Assembly: GCF_001667925.1 (NCBI RefSeq)
Contig: NZ_LZJR01000068.1
Location: 84,624-148,623, forward strand
DNA: 64,000 nt
Origin: Mycobacterium sp. E2479
GTDB taxonomy: Bacteria > Actinomycetota > Actinomycetes > Mycobacteriales > Mycobacteriaceae
Reading direction: 5' to 3'
Shown here piece after piece: positions 27,267 to 36,619 of the stretch. Below the pieces are notes generated by a model. The model ran no database searches, had not been told where the DNA came from, and worked only from the letters and a program-made list of their open reading frames with translations. Both the position numbers and the translations under genes were made by a program. Positions within the stretch are counted from its first letter, which is position 1; the number at the start of each line of letters is the position of its first letter.

Positions 27267-28735
27267 ACCTGTTTGCCCTCCTCGATCAGGCCGCGAGCCG
27301 CTTTCCCGATCGTGGTGCGATCTATCACGGGGATCGCCTCGTGTGCACGTGGGTGCAGTTGCGCGACCGGGCCTTACGCCTGGCCGCATCGATCCGGCAA
27401 CAGGATGGTGCGGGCGCGCGGATCGCCATCGCTACCCACAACCGCCCCGAGGTCATCGAGTTGATGTTCGCGACCTGGGCCGCCGAATGCGTCGCCGTCC
27501 CGATCAATTACAAGCTGCATCCGCGCGAGATGGCGCAGATCCTCGCCGATGCGGGCGCGGCCCGAGTGTTCGCCTCATCGGCTATCCATACCGGCCTGGC
27601 ACCACTCACCGGGGTACCGACGGAAGCCATTGATTCCGAAAGCTATTCGCGGCGATTCGCCACGCCGCCGACAGACCCGCCGCACACCGATCCGGCTGCG
27701 CTGGCGTGGCTGTTCTACACCAGCGGGACCACCGGCCGGTCCAAGGGTGCGATGCTGTCGCACCGCAACCTCATGGCGATGACGGTCGCGCACCTCGCCG
27801 ACATCGACGCTCCGGACGAACACTGCACCCTGCTGCATGCGGCACCGATGTCGCACGGTTCCGGGCTCTATGTCCTGCCGTACGTCCTGCGCGCCGCCCG
27901 CCAGGTGGTGCCCGAGTCGGGCGCGTTCGAGCCCGACGAGTTCCTGGACCTCTGCGAACGCCACCCGGCCGTCAGCACGTTCCTGGCACCGACGATGGTG
28001 CAGCGGCTGGTGGATACCGGTCGCAGCCGTCCGGCCAATCTGCAGGCGATCATCTATGGCGGCGGGCCGATGTATGTGGAGAGCCTGCGCAAGGCGATTG
28101 CGGCGTTCGGCCCCGTCTTCGCGCAGATCTACGGGCAGGGCGAGTCACCGATGACCATCACCGGGCTGCGCCGCGCCGACCACGACTCGGCTGACGACGC
28201 GATTCTGGGTTCGGTCGGTTATGCGCGGTCCGGGATGGAGGTCGCGGTGCTGGACCCGGATGGGCGCAGCGCCCCCGTGGGCGAGATCGGCGAAATCGTC
28301 TGCCGCGGAGACGCGGTCATGTCCGGGTATTGGCACAATCCCGATGCGACGCGCACCACGCTCAAAGACGGCTGGCTCTACACCGGCGACATGGGATCGT
28401 TCGACTCCCGCGGTTTCCTCACGCTGCGGGACCGGTCGAAGGATGTCGTCATCAGCGGTGGTAGCAACATCTACCCGCGCGAGGTGGAGGAGGCTCTGCT
28501 CGAGCATCCCGGCGTCTGCGAGGCATGCGTGGTGGGGGCTCCCGACGACGAGTGGGGCGAGGTGGTGGTCGCGTTCATCGTGGGCGTGGTGGATGCCGTG
28601 TCGTTGGACGCGCATCTGTTGCGGCGCATCGCCCGCTTCAAGCGGCCCAAGCGCTACGAATTCGTCGACGAGTTACCGAAGAACAGCTACGGCAAAGTGC
28701 TCAGGCGGGAGTTGCGGGCCCGGTTTGCACAGTGA
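27263..28735 (+). CDS. AMP-forming acyl-CoA ligase (FadD-like)
   Basis: A 490-residue ANL enzyme starting [19 protein letters not shown]. The adenylate-forming motifs are [28 protein letters not shown] and the C-terminal [12 protein letters not shown] with the catalytic lysine. It starts inside the SDR stop codon (ATGA), implying coupled translation, and ends the rightward operon. The short N-terminus compared with long-chain FadD proteins points to a short, medium or aromatic acid. The convergent alcohol dehydrogenase ends 15 bases away. Confidence 0.88.
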   Translation: MNLFALLDQAASRFPDRGAIYHGDRLVCTWVQLRDRALRLAASIRQQDGAGARIAIATHNRPEVIELMFATWAAECVAVPINYKLHPREMAQILADAGAARVFASSAIHTGLAPLTGVPTEAIDSESYSRRFATPPTDPPHTDPAALAWLFYTSGTTGRSKGAMLSHRNLMAMTVAHLADIDAPDEHCTLLHAAPMSHGSGLYVLPYVLRAARQVVPESGAFEPDEFLDLCERHPAVSTFLAPTMVQRLVDTGRSRPANLQAIIYGGGPMYVESLRKAIAAFGPVFAQIYGQGESPMTITGLRRADHDSADDAILGSVGYARSGMEVAVLDPDGRSAPVGEIGEIVCRGDAVMSGYWHNPDATRTTLKDGWLYTGDMGSFDSRGFLTLRDRSKDVVISGGSNIYPREVEEALLEHPGVCEACVVGAPDDEWGEVVVAFIVGVVDAVSLDAHLLRRIARFKRPKRYEFVDELPKNSYGKVLRRELRARFAQ

Positions 28736-28750
28736 ACCCGGCCGGCTTGG

Positions 28751-29908
28751 TCAAAGATCGGCGAACTCGATGATTCCGCGGATGTTACGGCCGTCGCGCA
28801 GATCCATGAACGCATCGTTGATCTGGTCGAGCTGGTAGTGCCGGGTGACCAACTCGTCGAGTTTTAGTGCTCCCGCCTGATACATCGACAACAGCAACGG
28901 CACGCTGGTGCGCGGATTCATGCCGCCGTAGAGCGCTCCCCTGAGATGTTTGGCGGACAGCACCATCTCCTGCAGGATGAGCGGGACGGCGGGCTCGCTG
29001 TAGGGAGTGATGCCGGTGACCACGCATGTCCCGCCTTTGCGAAGCAGCCTCATGGCCAACGGGATCAAGTCCACGTGCACAACCCCGGCGGTCACGATGA
29101 CGCGGTCGGCCATGACGCCGGCGGTGATGTCGGCCACCAGCGGTATGGCCTCCTCGGCGGAGGAGGCGTTGTGCGTGGCCCCGAAGATTTTAGCCGAATC
29201 CCGTTTATATTCAACGGGATCCACTGCAACGACATAGGTGGCGCCGGCGGCGCGGGCCCCTTGCAGGGCGTTCATTCCCACACCACCGGTACCGATGACC
29301 ACCACGGTGTCGCCGGGCTCGGTGCCCGCCGATACCGTCGCCGAGCCCCAGCCGGTGCTGACGCCGCACGACACGAGTGAGGCGGCGTGGAACGGGATGG
29401 CGGCGTCGATCTTGATGACGGATCTTTCGGTCAGCACGGCGTATTCGGCGAACGTGCCGAGTTGACCGTAAGCCATGAGGTTCACGTCGCCGAGATGCCG
29501 GCGACAGGTCCCATCGGGCATCTCCCTGGCGAACAAAGTGGCGCCGGCATCGCAGATGTAGCTCTGGCCGTTTACACAGAACCGGCAATTGCCGCACGCG
29601 GGAATGAACGACATCGCGACGTGGTCCCCAGGCCGCACCGCCGTCACACCCGGCCCGACTTCTTGCACGACACCGGCGCCCTCGTGACCACCGAGCATCG
29701 GGAACCAGTCAGGCTCGGGGATACCGGTTGAGGCCAGCACCTCGGGGGTCGGCAACACATCGCCAGTGACAAGGTGGTCGTCGGAGTGGCAGATGCCCGC
29801 AACGGCCATGCGTACCAGGACTTCACCGGCGCGGGGCGGATCGAGATCGACCTCGCGAATGTCCCAGTCTTTGCCGACCCCGTCCAGGACAGCGGCACGA
29901 CACTTCAT
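28751..29908 (-). CDS. zinc alcohol dehydrogenase, NDMA-dependent type (AdhB/AdhD-like)
   Basis: A 385-residue medium-chain dehydrogenase. The catalytic zinc ligands are Cys40 and His75 (GGHEGAG). The structural zinc cysteines are Cys105, Cys108, Cys111 and Cys119 (CGNCRFCVNGQSYIC). The nucleotide-binding motif is GTGGVGMNA. The insert after GDVLPTPEV and the MSFIPACGNC segment resemble actinobacterial alcohol dehydrogenases with tightly bound NAD, assayed with nitrosodimethylaniline. Those enzymes often need the mycofactocin redox cofactor. GGGAGG precedes the ATG, which overlaps the SRPBCC stop. It probably oxidises a primary alcohol to an aldehyde. Confidence 0.9.
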   Translation of the reverse strand: MKCRAAVLDGVGKDWDIREVDLDPPRAGEVLVRMAVAGICHSDDHLVTGDVLPTPEVLASTGIPEPDWFPMLGGHEGAGVVQEVGPGVTAVRPGDHVAMSFIPACGNCRFCVNGQSYICDAGATLFAREMPDGTCRRHLGDVNLMAYGQLGTFAEYAVLTERSVIKIDAAIPFHAASLVSCGVSTGWGSATVSAGTEPGDTVVVIGTGGVGMNALQGARAAGATYVVAVDPVEYKRDSAKIFGATHNASSAEEAIPLVADITAGVMADRVIVTAGVVHVDLIPLAMRLLRKGGTCVVTGITPYSEPAVPLILQEMVLSAKHLRGALYGGMNPRTSVPLLLSMYQAGALKLDELVTRHYQLDQINDAFMDLRDGRNIRGIIEFADL

Positions 29909-30375
29909 CGCGACCTCCCTAACTCGAAGTGACTGCGGATGCCGGCCAGCATCTTGACGTGGGCCTTGACCCCTTCGCGGATGGTCACGCCGGCCAGTAG
30001 CCGCGGGGCGGTTATCCCTATCCGCTCGGTGACTTGGGTGCCGCCGTCGACCGGATCGAAACTCACCGTGCCGCGCAGCCGCACCCCCGGCGACTGATCG
30101 GCCTCGGTCAGCACGTCACCGCGCGCGGGCACTCGCAGCCGTGCCTGATAGCTGGTTCGTAAGGTCAACGGCCCCAACGGAATCCGATCGACTACACGGT
30201 AGGTCTGCTGGTAGCCGTCTGGGGTTGCGCTGCGGGACACCGTTTCCACGGACACGATCAACGGATGCACGAGCTTGATGTTGTCCAGATTCACGTAGAA
30301 GTCCCGGACGGCGTCGGGCGGCGCGGGCACGTGCTCAGACAGCGTTCGTTCGGCGTGGACGGTCCACCAGCTCAT
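29905..30375 (-). CDS. SRPBCC (START-like) domain protein
   Basis: A 156-residue single-domain protein of the polyketide cyclase/START fold. It opens with MSWWTVHAERTLSEHVPAPPDAVRDFYVN and has a central VDRIPLGPLTLRTSYQARLRV beta segment. The fold encloses a hydrophobic pocket; whether this member is an enzyme or a binding protein is unknown. It is the first gene of a two-gene operon with the alcohol dehydrogenase (ATGA overlap). Its start is 11 bases from the tandem-repeat block, so the repeats sit in its promoter or 5' leader. The frame could continue upstream into the repeats, but no better start is seen. Confidence 0.78.
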   Translation of the reverse strand: MSWWTVHAERTLSEHVPAPPDAVRDFYVNLDNIKLVHPLIVSVETVSRSATPDGYQQTYRVVDRIPLGPLTLRTSYQARLRVPARGDVLTEADQSPGVRLRGTVSFDPVDGGTQVTERIGITAPRLLAGVTIREGVKAHVKMLAGIRSHFELGRSR

Positions 30376-30386
30376 GAGAGGAACCT

Positions 30387-30614
30387 AGCCCGACGACGAG
30401 GCGCGCCGCGCAGGGGCGCGAAAAGGAGTCGGGCAATCGACCCAGCCCGACGACGAGGCGCGCCGTGCAGGGGCGCGAAAAGGAGTCGGGCAATCGACCC
30501 AGCCCGACGACGAGGCGCGCCGCGCAGGGGCGCGAAAAGGAGTCGGGCAATCGACCTAGCCCGACGACGAGACGCGCCGCGCAGGGGCGCGAAAAGGAGT
30601 CGGGCAATCGATCT
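30387..30614. repeat. four tandem 57-bp repeats (VNTR/MIRU-like) with internal dyad
   Basis: Four consecutive 57-bp units begin at 30387, 30444, 30501 and 30558, with only two or three substitutions among them. A degenerate fifth start is at 30615. Each unit has GCCCGAC near its start and GTCGGGC near its end, so each can form a hairpin, and it has a GC-rich centre with CGCGCAGGGGCGCG. The period is a multiple of three, so one frame encodes a 19-residue repeat on the minus strand; I regard that as incidental. Interspersed units of this kind are known in mycobacteria as MIRU/VNTR loci. The last degenerate unit overlaps a -10-like TAGTCT (30614-30619) before the SnoaL gene. Confidence 0.9.
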
Positions 30615-30667
30615 AGTCTGGCAACGACGCCACGCTTACCGTGGACTCACCAGCGAGTGGAGAAAAT

Positions 30668-31039
30668 ATGGGCGCCCAAGGCCAAGTGGTCGAACGCTAC
30701 CTGGAATGCCTGGCTGCTCACGACTGGGACGGACTGGCCGACACCATCGCCGGGGACGGCCTTACCCGGGAGGGCCCGTTCTGCGACGTGGTCGAGGGCA
30801 AGGCACACTATGTCGCCTACCTGCGCAAGGTTTGCACCAATCTGCAGGGCCATCGGCTCAATGTGCAGCGGGTCTCGCACGTGGATTCCCGGGTGTCGTA
30901 CGCCGAGCTGTCCGAGACGTTCGAGATCGATGACGTCGCGACCACCTGGCCCGAATGCATCCTTTTCGAGCAGAACAGCGACGGGTTGATCTCTCACGTC
31001 AGCGTGTTCTTCAAGCAGCGGGGGCCCGGCGCGACGTAG
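30668..31039 (+). CDS. SnoaL/NTF2-like fold protein
   Basis: A 123-residue single-domain protein with the NTF2-like cone fold: an N-terminal helix VVERYLECLAAHDWDGLADTI and a curved beta sheet ending in ISHVSVFFKQRG. Family members act as isomerases, cyclases or hydrolases on small hydrophobic substrates, or are non-catalytic. ATG 30668 has GTGGAG about eight bases upstream; an in-frame GTG at 30641 would add nine residues. It is divergent from the SRPBCC gene across the 57-bp repeats. No catalytic dyad could be assigned. Confidence 0.75.
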   Translation: MGAQGQVVERYLECLAAHDWDGLADTIAGDGLTREGPFCDVVEGKAHYVAYLRKVCTNLQGHRLNVQRVSHVDSRVSYAELSETFEIDDVATTWPECILFEQNSDGLISHVSVFFKQRGPGAT

Positions 31040-31082
31040 CGGTCTATTCCCTCAAATGCAGAATTGACCTAACGTGTCATGA

Positions 31083-31304
31083 ATGGAGGCAGATGCAACT
31101 GCGGAGTCGGTACCGGTCGAGAAATTGCACTCGGGCGACCCGATCACCGATTGTGGTCAGCGGTACATAGTTCTCGAATCGAAAGCCCTCAGCGACTGCG
31201 TCGTGCTCGAGCTGGAATCCAGGGTGGATCACCAACTCCAGGTCATCGAAAAATCGTTCCCCGCCGGCTATCAGGTTGGCCGGGCGAACCACCGAATTTT
31301 ATAG
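31083..31304 (+). CDS. small hypothetical protein
   Basis: A 73-residue frame begins MEADATAESVPVEKLHSGDP and then has a compact beta-rich region (GQRYIVLESKALSDCVVLEL) ending near IEKSFPAGYQVGRANHR. Its amino-acid composition is that of a folded cytosolic protein, unlike the other frame here, so I accept it. I do not recognise the family. The Shine-Dalgarno is poor, and the ATG is four bases after another ATG in a different frame. It lies 43 bases after the SnoaL gene and could be co-transcribed. Confidence 0.5.
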   Translation: MEADATAESVPVEKLHSGDPITDCGQRYIVLESKALSDCVVLELESRVDHQLQVIEKSFPAGYQVGRANHRIL

Positions 31305-31764
31305 GCTAATTCTCTTAGCGGAATATGCGCGAGTAGCCGTTCGACGGCTACCGCGAATTCGTGTTTTCCCACCTTTATCAGTCCATTTCGGGAGCAGCCG
31401 AGAATTACCGAACCTGCTGCGCCACTTGGTCTTCGCGCGACGGCCGGATGTCGCTGGGATCGGTGGGGTCGGGCTCACCGAACAAGCGCTACGGCTCGTG
31501 CTCGCCGAAGTGTCCTGACCACCGGCGCTACCGGGATCGCCGGCATCACCGTCTTCCTCGACCCCGTCTTGTTCAGCACGTTTGGTTTGGCGCCGACCCG
31601 GTAACCTTGGTCGGGGGACGTATTCGCACCCTTGCCCAATAAGGGAGGCCCGACCTGCATCGTCATCGGTGTCGTCGCATGGTTTTACCTTCCCGCCCAC
31701 GTGTGGACAGCCCCTCCACACGCCAGGATCATTGCGGGCGGTAGACGAAGTTGAAGGGTGGCGA
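31305..31764. other. intergenic region upstream of ctpI
   Basis: 460 bases without a supported gene. Frames on both strands (for example 31299-31721 minus) are Arg/Pro/Ser-rich shadows without ribosome-binding sites. A strong hairpin lies at 31333-31351. The rest presumably contains the ctpI promoter and leader. I see no known riboswitch. Confidence 0.5.
31333..31351 (+). terminator. perfect 8-bp hairpin, terminator-like
   Basis: GTAGCCGT-TCG-ACGGCTAC is a perfect 8-bp stem with a 3-base loop, 28 bases after the stop at 31304. A short T-rich run (GTGTTTTCC) follows 13 bases later. It probably ends the upstream transcript. Confidence 0.5.
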
Positions 31765-34700
31765 GTGAAGATTCCCGGCGTTTCCGGCGTCGTCGCTGGT
31801 GTTGCTGGCGGAGCCGCTCAGGCAGTGCGGGCCGGTGTTTCCACCGCGGCAGGGGCCGCTGGCGCACTGCAGGCGCTGGTCAGTCCGGTGACCGAGCTCG
31901 CCGGCCCGGTCATTCAATCGGTCGCCCAGACGACGGGCCACGCGATCGGATTCGACAGCTCCTCCGACGGTTCCCGCGCCGCCATCGTGCCGCCGGTGCG
32001 CTGGCACAGCGGGAACCGCGTGCACCTGGACCTGGATCCGTTGCTGCCGTTCCCGCGCTGGCACGAATACGCGCCCGCCGTGGAAGAGCCGGTGCGGCGA
32101 ATCCCCGGTGTGGCCAAGGCCCACGTCGAGGGCTCGCTGGGCCGCCTGGTGGTCGAACTGTCCGATGGCGCAGACGTCAGCGCCGTTCTGGACGAGGTGC
32201 GCACGGGGGTGTCTTCGATCGCCGCCGACATCACGTGGTCGAAGTCGGAGCCGCAACTGCCTTCCGCACCGTTCGCCGACCCGGGTAACCCGCTCGCGAT
32301 TCTGGTGCCGCTGACCGCGGCGGCGATGGATCTCGTCGCTATAGGCGCGGCGGTCACCGGATGGGTGACCCGGCTGCCCGCTGCGCCGCAGACCACCCGC
32401 GCCGCGGCCGCGCTCATCAATCATCAGCCGCGCATGGTCTCGATCCTGGAGGGCCGATTGGGCCGGGTGGGTACGGACATCGCGCTGGCAGCGACGACGG
32501 CGGCCGCCCACGGTCTGACCCAATCGTTCGGCACCCCGATGCTCGACCTGACGCAACGCACCCTGCAGGTCTCCGAGGCATCGGCGCACCGGCGCGTGTG
32601 GCGCGACCGCGAGCCGCAGCTTGCCTCCCCTGATCGGCCGCAGGCTCCGGTGGTTCCGGTCATCTCCTCGGCCAAGTCGGAGGTGCCCCGGCACAGCTGG
32701 GCCGCGGCGGCGGCCGGCGAGGCCTCCCACGTCGTGGTCGGCGGAACGATCGACGCCGCGATGGACAAGGCCAAAGGCTCGATGGCCGGCCCGGTGGAAA
32801 GCTATGTCGATTCGGCGGCCAACGGCTCGCTGATCGCCGCGGTCAGCGCGCTGGTCGCCGGCGGTGGCATCGAGGACGCGGCCGCGGCCATCGAGGCCGG
32901 GGTGCCCCGGGCCGCTCATATGGGCCGCCAGGCGTTCGCAGCGATACTCGGCCGCGGGCTGGCCAATTCCGGGCAACTGGTTCTGGACCCGGGCGCCCTG
33001 CGCCGCCTGGACCGGGTCAAGGTTGTCGTTATCGACGGCGCCGCGCTGCGCGGCGACCATCGCGCCGTCTTGCGCGTCCGCGGAGACGCTCCCGGCTGGG
33101 ACGACGACCGGGTCTACGAGGTGGCCGACGCGCTGCTGCACGGCGAAGAGGCGCCCGACCCCGACCCCGACGAACTGCCCGCGACCGGTGCGCGACTGAG
33201 ATGGGCGCGGACTCAAGGGTCTTCGGCGGCGCCGGCGCAGGGCTTGGAAAGCGCCGACCTGATCGTCGACGGCGAACGCGTCGGCCGCGTCGACGTGGGC
33301 TGGGAGGTCGACCCCTACGCGATTCCGCTGTTTCAGACCGCGAACCGCACCGGCGCGCGGGTGGTGTTGCGCCACGTCGCGGGCACCGAGGACCTCACCG
33401 CCAGCGTCGGCACCACGCATCCGCCCGGCACGCCGCTGCTGAACGTCGTCCGTGAGCTGCGAGCCGATCGTGGACCGGTGCTGCTGATCACCGCACTGCA
33501 CCGGGACTTCGCCTCGACGGACACCCTGGCCGCGCTTGCGATCGCCGATGTCGGTGTGGCGCTTGATGATCCGCGCGCCGCGACGGCGTGGACGGCGGAC
33601 ATCATCACCGGCACCGACCTGGCCGACGCGGTGCGCATTTTGTCGGCGATCCCGGTGGCCCGGTCGGCCAGCGAATCGGCGGTGCACCTGGCGCAGGGCG
33701 GCACCACGCTTGCGGGTCTGCTGCTCGTCACCGGCGAAGAAGAGAAGGCCACCAGCCCGGTGAGCTTCCGGCGCTGGCTCAACCCGGTCAATGCCGCGGC
33801 GGCCACCGCCCTGCTGGCGGGAACCTTCTCGGCCGCCCGGGTGCTCCGGTTGCCCGACCCCACCCCCCAACCGCTCACCGCCTGGCACGCACTGGATCCC
33901 GAAATCGTGTACTCGCGGCTGGCCGGTGGGGCGCGGCCGTTGGCCGTCGAAACCGAGCCGTCCTGGCGACGCCGTCTCGACGACCTGTCGTACAGCCCCG
34001 CGCTGGAGCCCCTGCGCAAGCCCTTGCACAATGTGGTCAGACTGGCGTCGGCCACCAGGACCGAACTCGCCGATCCACTGACGCCGATCCTGGCCGTCGG
34101 CGCGGCGGCGTCGGCGATCGTCGGCAGCAACATCGATGCGCTGCTGGTGGCCGGTGTGATGACGGTCAACGCGATAACCGGTGGCGCGCAACGGTTGCGG
34201 GCCGAGGCCGCCGCCGCCGAGCTGTTCGCCGAGCAGGACCAGCTGGTGCGCCGCGTCGTCGTTCCGGCCGTCGCGACCACGCGCCGCCGGCTCGAGGCCG
34301 CCCGCCACGCGACCCGAACCGCGACGGTATCCGCAAAGTCCCTGCGGCCCGGCGACGTCATCGATCTGGCCGCACCCGAAGTGGTCCCGGCCGACGCCCG
34401 CCTGCTGATCGCCGAAGACCTCGAGGTCGACGAGTCGCTGCTGACCGGTGAGTCGCTTCCGGTGGACAAGCAGGTAGATCCCGTCGCCGTCAACGACTCC
34501 GACCGCGCCAGCATGCTGTTCGAGGGCAGCACCATCGTCGCCGGGCATGCCCGCGCGATCGTCGTGGCCACCGGCGTCGGCACCGCCGCGCACCGCGCGA
34601 TCTCGGCCGTCGCCGACGTCGAGACGGCGGCCGGAATCCAGGCCCGCCTGCGGGACCTGACCAGTAAGGTGCTCCCGCTCACCCTGGCCGGCGGCGCAAC

Positions 34701-36597
34701 GGTGTCGGCGTTGGCGCTGCTGCGCCGCGCGCCACTGCGACAGGCGGTGGCCGACGGCGTCGCGATCGCGGTGGCCGCCGTCCCCGAGGGGCTGCCGCTG
34801 GTGGCCACCCTCTCCCAGCTGTCGGCCGCCCAGCGGCTGACGGCCCGTGGGGCCCTGGTCCGCGCACCGCGCACCATCGAGGCCTTGGGCCGGGTCGACA
34901 CCATCTGCTTCGACAAGACCGGCACTCTCACCGAGAACCGGCTGAGGGTGGTGTGCGCCGTGCCCGACGATGTCGATCCGCACGACCCGTTCCCGAAACT
35001 GACCGATCCCGAATCGGCCGGCCTGCTGCGCGCCGCCGCGCGCGCGTCCGCTCAGCCGCAGCAAGGCCAGGGACATGCGCACGCCACCGACGAAGCGATT
35101 CTCACCGCCGCGAGTTCGCTGAACGGCCACGGTGATTCGGACTGGATGATGCTCGCCGAGGTGCCGTTTGAGTCCAGTCGCGGCTTCGCCGCCGCGATCG
35201 GCACCGAGGGCCACGACAACGGCGAGTCCGCGCCCGCGCCGGTGCTGGTGCTCAAGGGAGCTCCCGAGGTCATCTTGCCGCGCTGCAAGTTCGCCGATCC
35301 GAAAGCTGACAGAGCGCGGGCCGAGGCGGTAGTGCGGGGGCTGGCCGAGCAGGGCTTGCGGGTGCTCGCCGTGGCGCAGCGCGGTTGGAAGCACGAGACC
35401 GAAGACGATGACACCGATGCCGATGCGGTGGACGCCGCGGCGGAGCACCTCGAATTGCTCGGCTACGTCGGTTTGGCCGACACCGCGCGGGCATCGGCGC
35501 GCCCGTTGATCGAAGCGCTGGTGGACGCCGACCGTGACGTGGTGCTGATCACCGGCGACCACCCGATCACCGCGCGCGCGATCGCCCGGCAGCTGGGCCT
35601 GCCCGCGGACGCGCAGGTGGTGACCGGCGCCGAACTGGCCGGGCTCGATGAGGACGCATGCGCCCGGCTGGTCGCCGACGTGCAGGTGTTCGCCCGTGTC
35701 AGCCCGGAACAGAAGGTGGCGATCGTGGCGGCCTTGCAGCGCTGCGGGCGCGTGACCGCGATGGTCGGCGACGGCGCCAACGACGCCGCCGCCATCCGGA
35801 TGGCCGACGTCGGTATCGGGGTGAGCGGTCGGGGATCGTCCGCCGCTCGCGGCGCCGCCGACATCGTTTTGACTGATGACGATCTGAGCGTGCTGATGGA
35901 CGCCCTCGTCGAAGGCCGCAGCATGTGGGCCGGGGTTCGCGACGCGGTAACCATCCTGGTGGGCGGAAACGTCGGCGAGGTGTTGTTCACCATCATCGGG
36001 ACCGCCTTCGGTCAGGGCCGCGCACCGGTGGGGACGCGCCAGCTGTTGCTGGTGAACCTGCTCACCGACATGTTCCCCGCGCTCGCAGTGGCGGTCACGT
36101 CGCAGTACGTCGAACCCGACGAAGCCGAGTACGACTCCGACGAGGCCGCCGATGAGGCGCGCCGGCTGCACCGCCGCGAGGTGCTCACCGGACCCACCCC
36201 TTCGCTCGACGCCCCGCTCATGCGTCAGATCGTCTCTCGTGGCGCGGTCACGGCCGCGGGTGCGACGGCCGCCTGGACCATCGGGCGGTGGACACCGGGT
36301 ACCGAACGCCGCACGGCGACAATGGGTTTGACCGCACTGGTGACTACGCAGCTGGCACAGACGTTGCTGACACGCCGGCACAGCCCGCTCGTCGTGGCGA
36401 CCGCGCTCGGCAGCGCGGGCGTATTGGTCGGCATCGTGCAGACCCCGGTGCTCAGCCAGTTCTTCGGGTGCACACCGTTGGGCCCGGTGGCCTGGTCCGG
36501 CGTGCTGGGTTCGACGGCGGGTGCCACCGCGATCTCGGCGCTGGCACCCAACTGGCTGGCCAAGCAGGTCGCCGCCCTCGAGCCCGGCGACGAGTGA
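31765..36597 (+). CDS. ctpI: giant P-type cation ATPase, CtpI-like
   Basis: A membrane ATPase of 1610 residues, close in size to M. tuberculosis CtpI (Rv0107c, 1632). The first half, about 750 residues, has an Ala-rich start, a heavy-metal-associated-like domain lacking the CxxC pair (VRRIPGVAKAHVEGSLGRLVVEL), hydrophobic segments and a degenerate haloacid-dehalogenase-like region. The second half is the complete ATPase: TGES at 894-897, PEGLP in the transport-site helix, the phosphorylated Asp1050 in DKTGTLT, and GDGAND from residue 1335. PEGLP rather than CPC argues for a P2-type (Ca/Na/K-like) rather than a heavy-metal pump. The ion is unknown. GTG 31765 has GAAGGGTGG upstream. Its place relative to ldtA fits the M. 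tuberculosis order. Confidence 0.92.
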   Translation: MKIPGVSGVVAGVAGGAAQAVRAGVSTAAGAAGALQALVSPVTELAGPVIQSVAQTTGHAIGFDSSSDGSRAAIVPPVRWHSGNRVHLDLDPLLPFPRWHEYAPAVEEPVRRIPGVAKAHVEGSLGRLVVELSDGADVSAVLDEVRTGVSSIAADITWSKSEPQLPSAPFADPGNPLAILVPLTAAAMDLVAIGAAVTGWVTRLPAAPQTTRAAAALINHQPRMVSILEGRLGRVGTDIALAATTAAAHGLTQSFGTPMLDLTQRTLQVSEASAHRRVWRDREPQLASPDRPQAPVVPVISSAKSEVPRHSWAAAAAGEASHVVVGGTIDAAMDKAKGSMAGPVESYVDSAANGSLIAAVSALVAGGGIEDAAAAIEAGVPRAAHMGRQAFAAILGRGLANSGQLVLDPGALRRLDRVKVVVIDGAALRGDHRAVLRVRGDAPGWDDDRVYEVADALLHGEEAPDPDPDELPATGARLRWARTQGSSAAPAQGLESADLIVDGERVGRVDVGWEVDPYAIPLFQTANRTGARVVLRHVAGTEDLTASVGTTHPPGTPLLNVVRELRADRGPVLLITALHRDFASTDTLAALAIADVGVALDDPRAATAWTADIITGTDLADAVRILSAIPVARSASESAVHLAQGGTTLAGLLLVTGEEEKATSPVSFRRWLNPVNAAAATALLAGTFSAARVLRLPDPTPQPLTAWHALDPEIVYSRLAGGARPLAVETEPSWRRRLDDLSYSPALEPLRKPLHNVVRLASATRTELADPLTPILAVGAAASAIVGSNIDALLVAGVMTVNAITGGAQRLRAEAAAAELFAEQDQLVRRVVVPAVATTRRRLEAARHATRTATVSAKSLRPGDVIDLAAPEVVPADARLLIAEDLEVDESLLTGESLPVDKQVDPVAVNDSDRASMLFEGSTIVAGHARAIVVATGVGTAAHRAISAVADVETAAGIQARLRDLTSKVLPLTLAGGATVSALALLRRAPLRQAVADGVAIAVAAVPEGLPLVATLSQLSAAQRLTARGALVRAPRTIEALGRVDTICFDKTGTLTENRLRVVCAVPDDVDPHDPFPKLTDPESAGLLRAAARASAQPQQGQGHAHATDEAILTAASSLNGHGDSDWMMLAEVPFESSRGFAAAIGTEGHDNGESAPAPVLVLKGAPEVILPRCKFADPKADRARAEAVVRGLAEQGLRVLAVAQRGWKHETEDDDTDADAVDAAAEHLELLGYVGLADTARASARPLIEALVDADRDVVLITGDHPITARAIARQLGLPADAQVVTGAELAGLDEDACARLVADVQVFARVSPEQKVAIVAALQRCGRVTAMVGDGANDAAAIRMADVGIGVSGRGSSAARGAADIVLTDDDLSVLMDALVEGRSMWAGVRDAVTILVGGNVGEVLFTIIGTAFGQGRAPVGTRQLLLVNLLTDMFPALAVAVTSQYVEPDEAEYDSDEAADEARRLHRREVLTGPTPSLDAPLMRQIVSRGAVTAAGATAAWTIGRWTPGTERRTATMGLTALVTTQLAQTLLTRRHSPLVVATALGSAGVLVGIVQTPVLSQFFGCTPLGPVAWSGVLGSTAGATAISALAPNWLAKQVAALEPGDE

Positions 36598-36619
36598 GCC
36601 TTCGGTCCGGCGACGGTTA

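Noticed and set aside
30335..30607. Minus-strand frame coding a 19-residue repeat protein across the 57-bp repeats
   Set aside because: The frame exists only because 57 is divisible by three. It overlaps the start of the SRPBCC gene and has no convincing start region.
30387..30614. CRISPR array
   Set aside because: The units are contiguous without unique spacers, and no cas genes are nearby.
31729..36381. 1550-residue antisense reading frame within ctpI
   Set aside because: High-GC third-position shadow of ctpI; the composition (Gly, Arg, Gln, His rich) is not protein-like, while ctpI has all P-type ATPase motifs.
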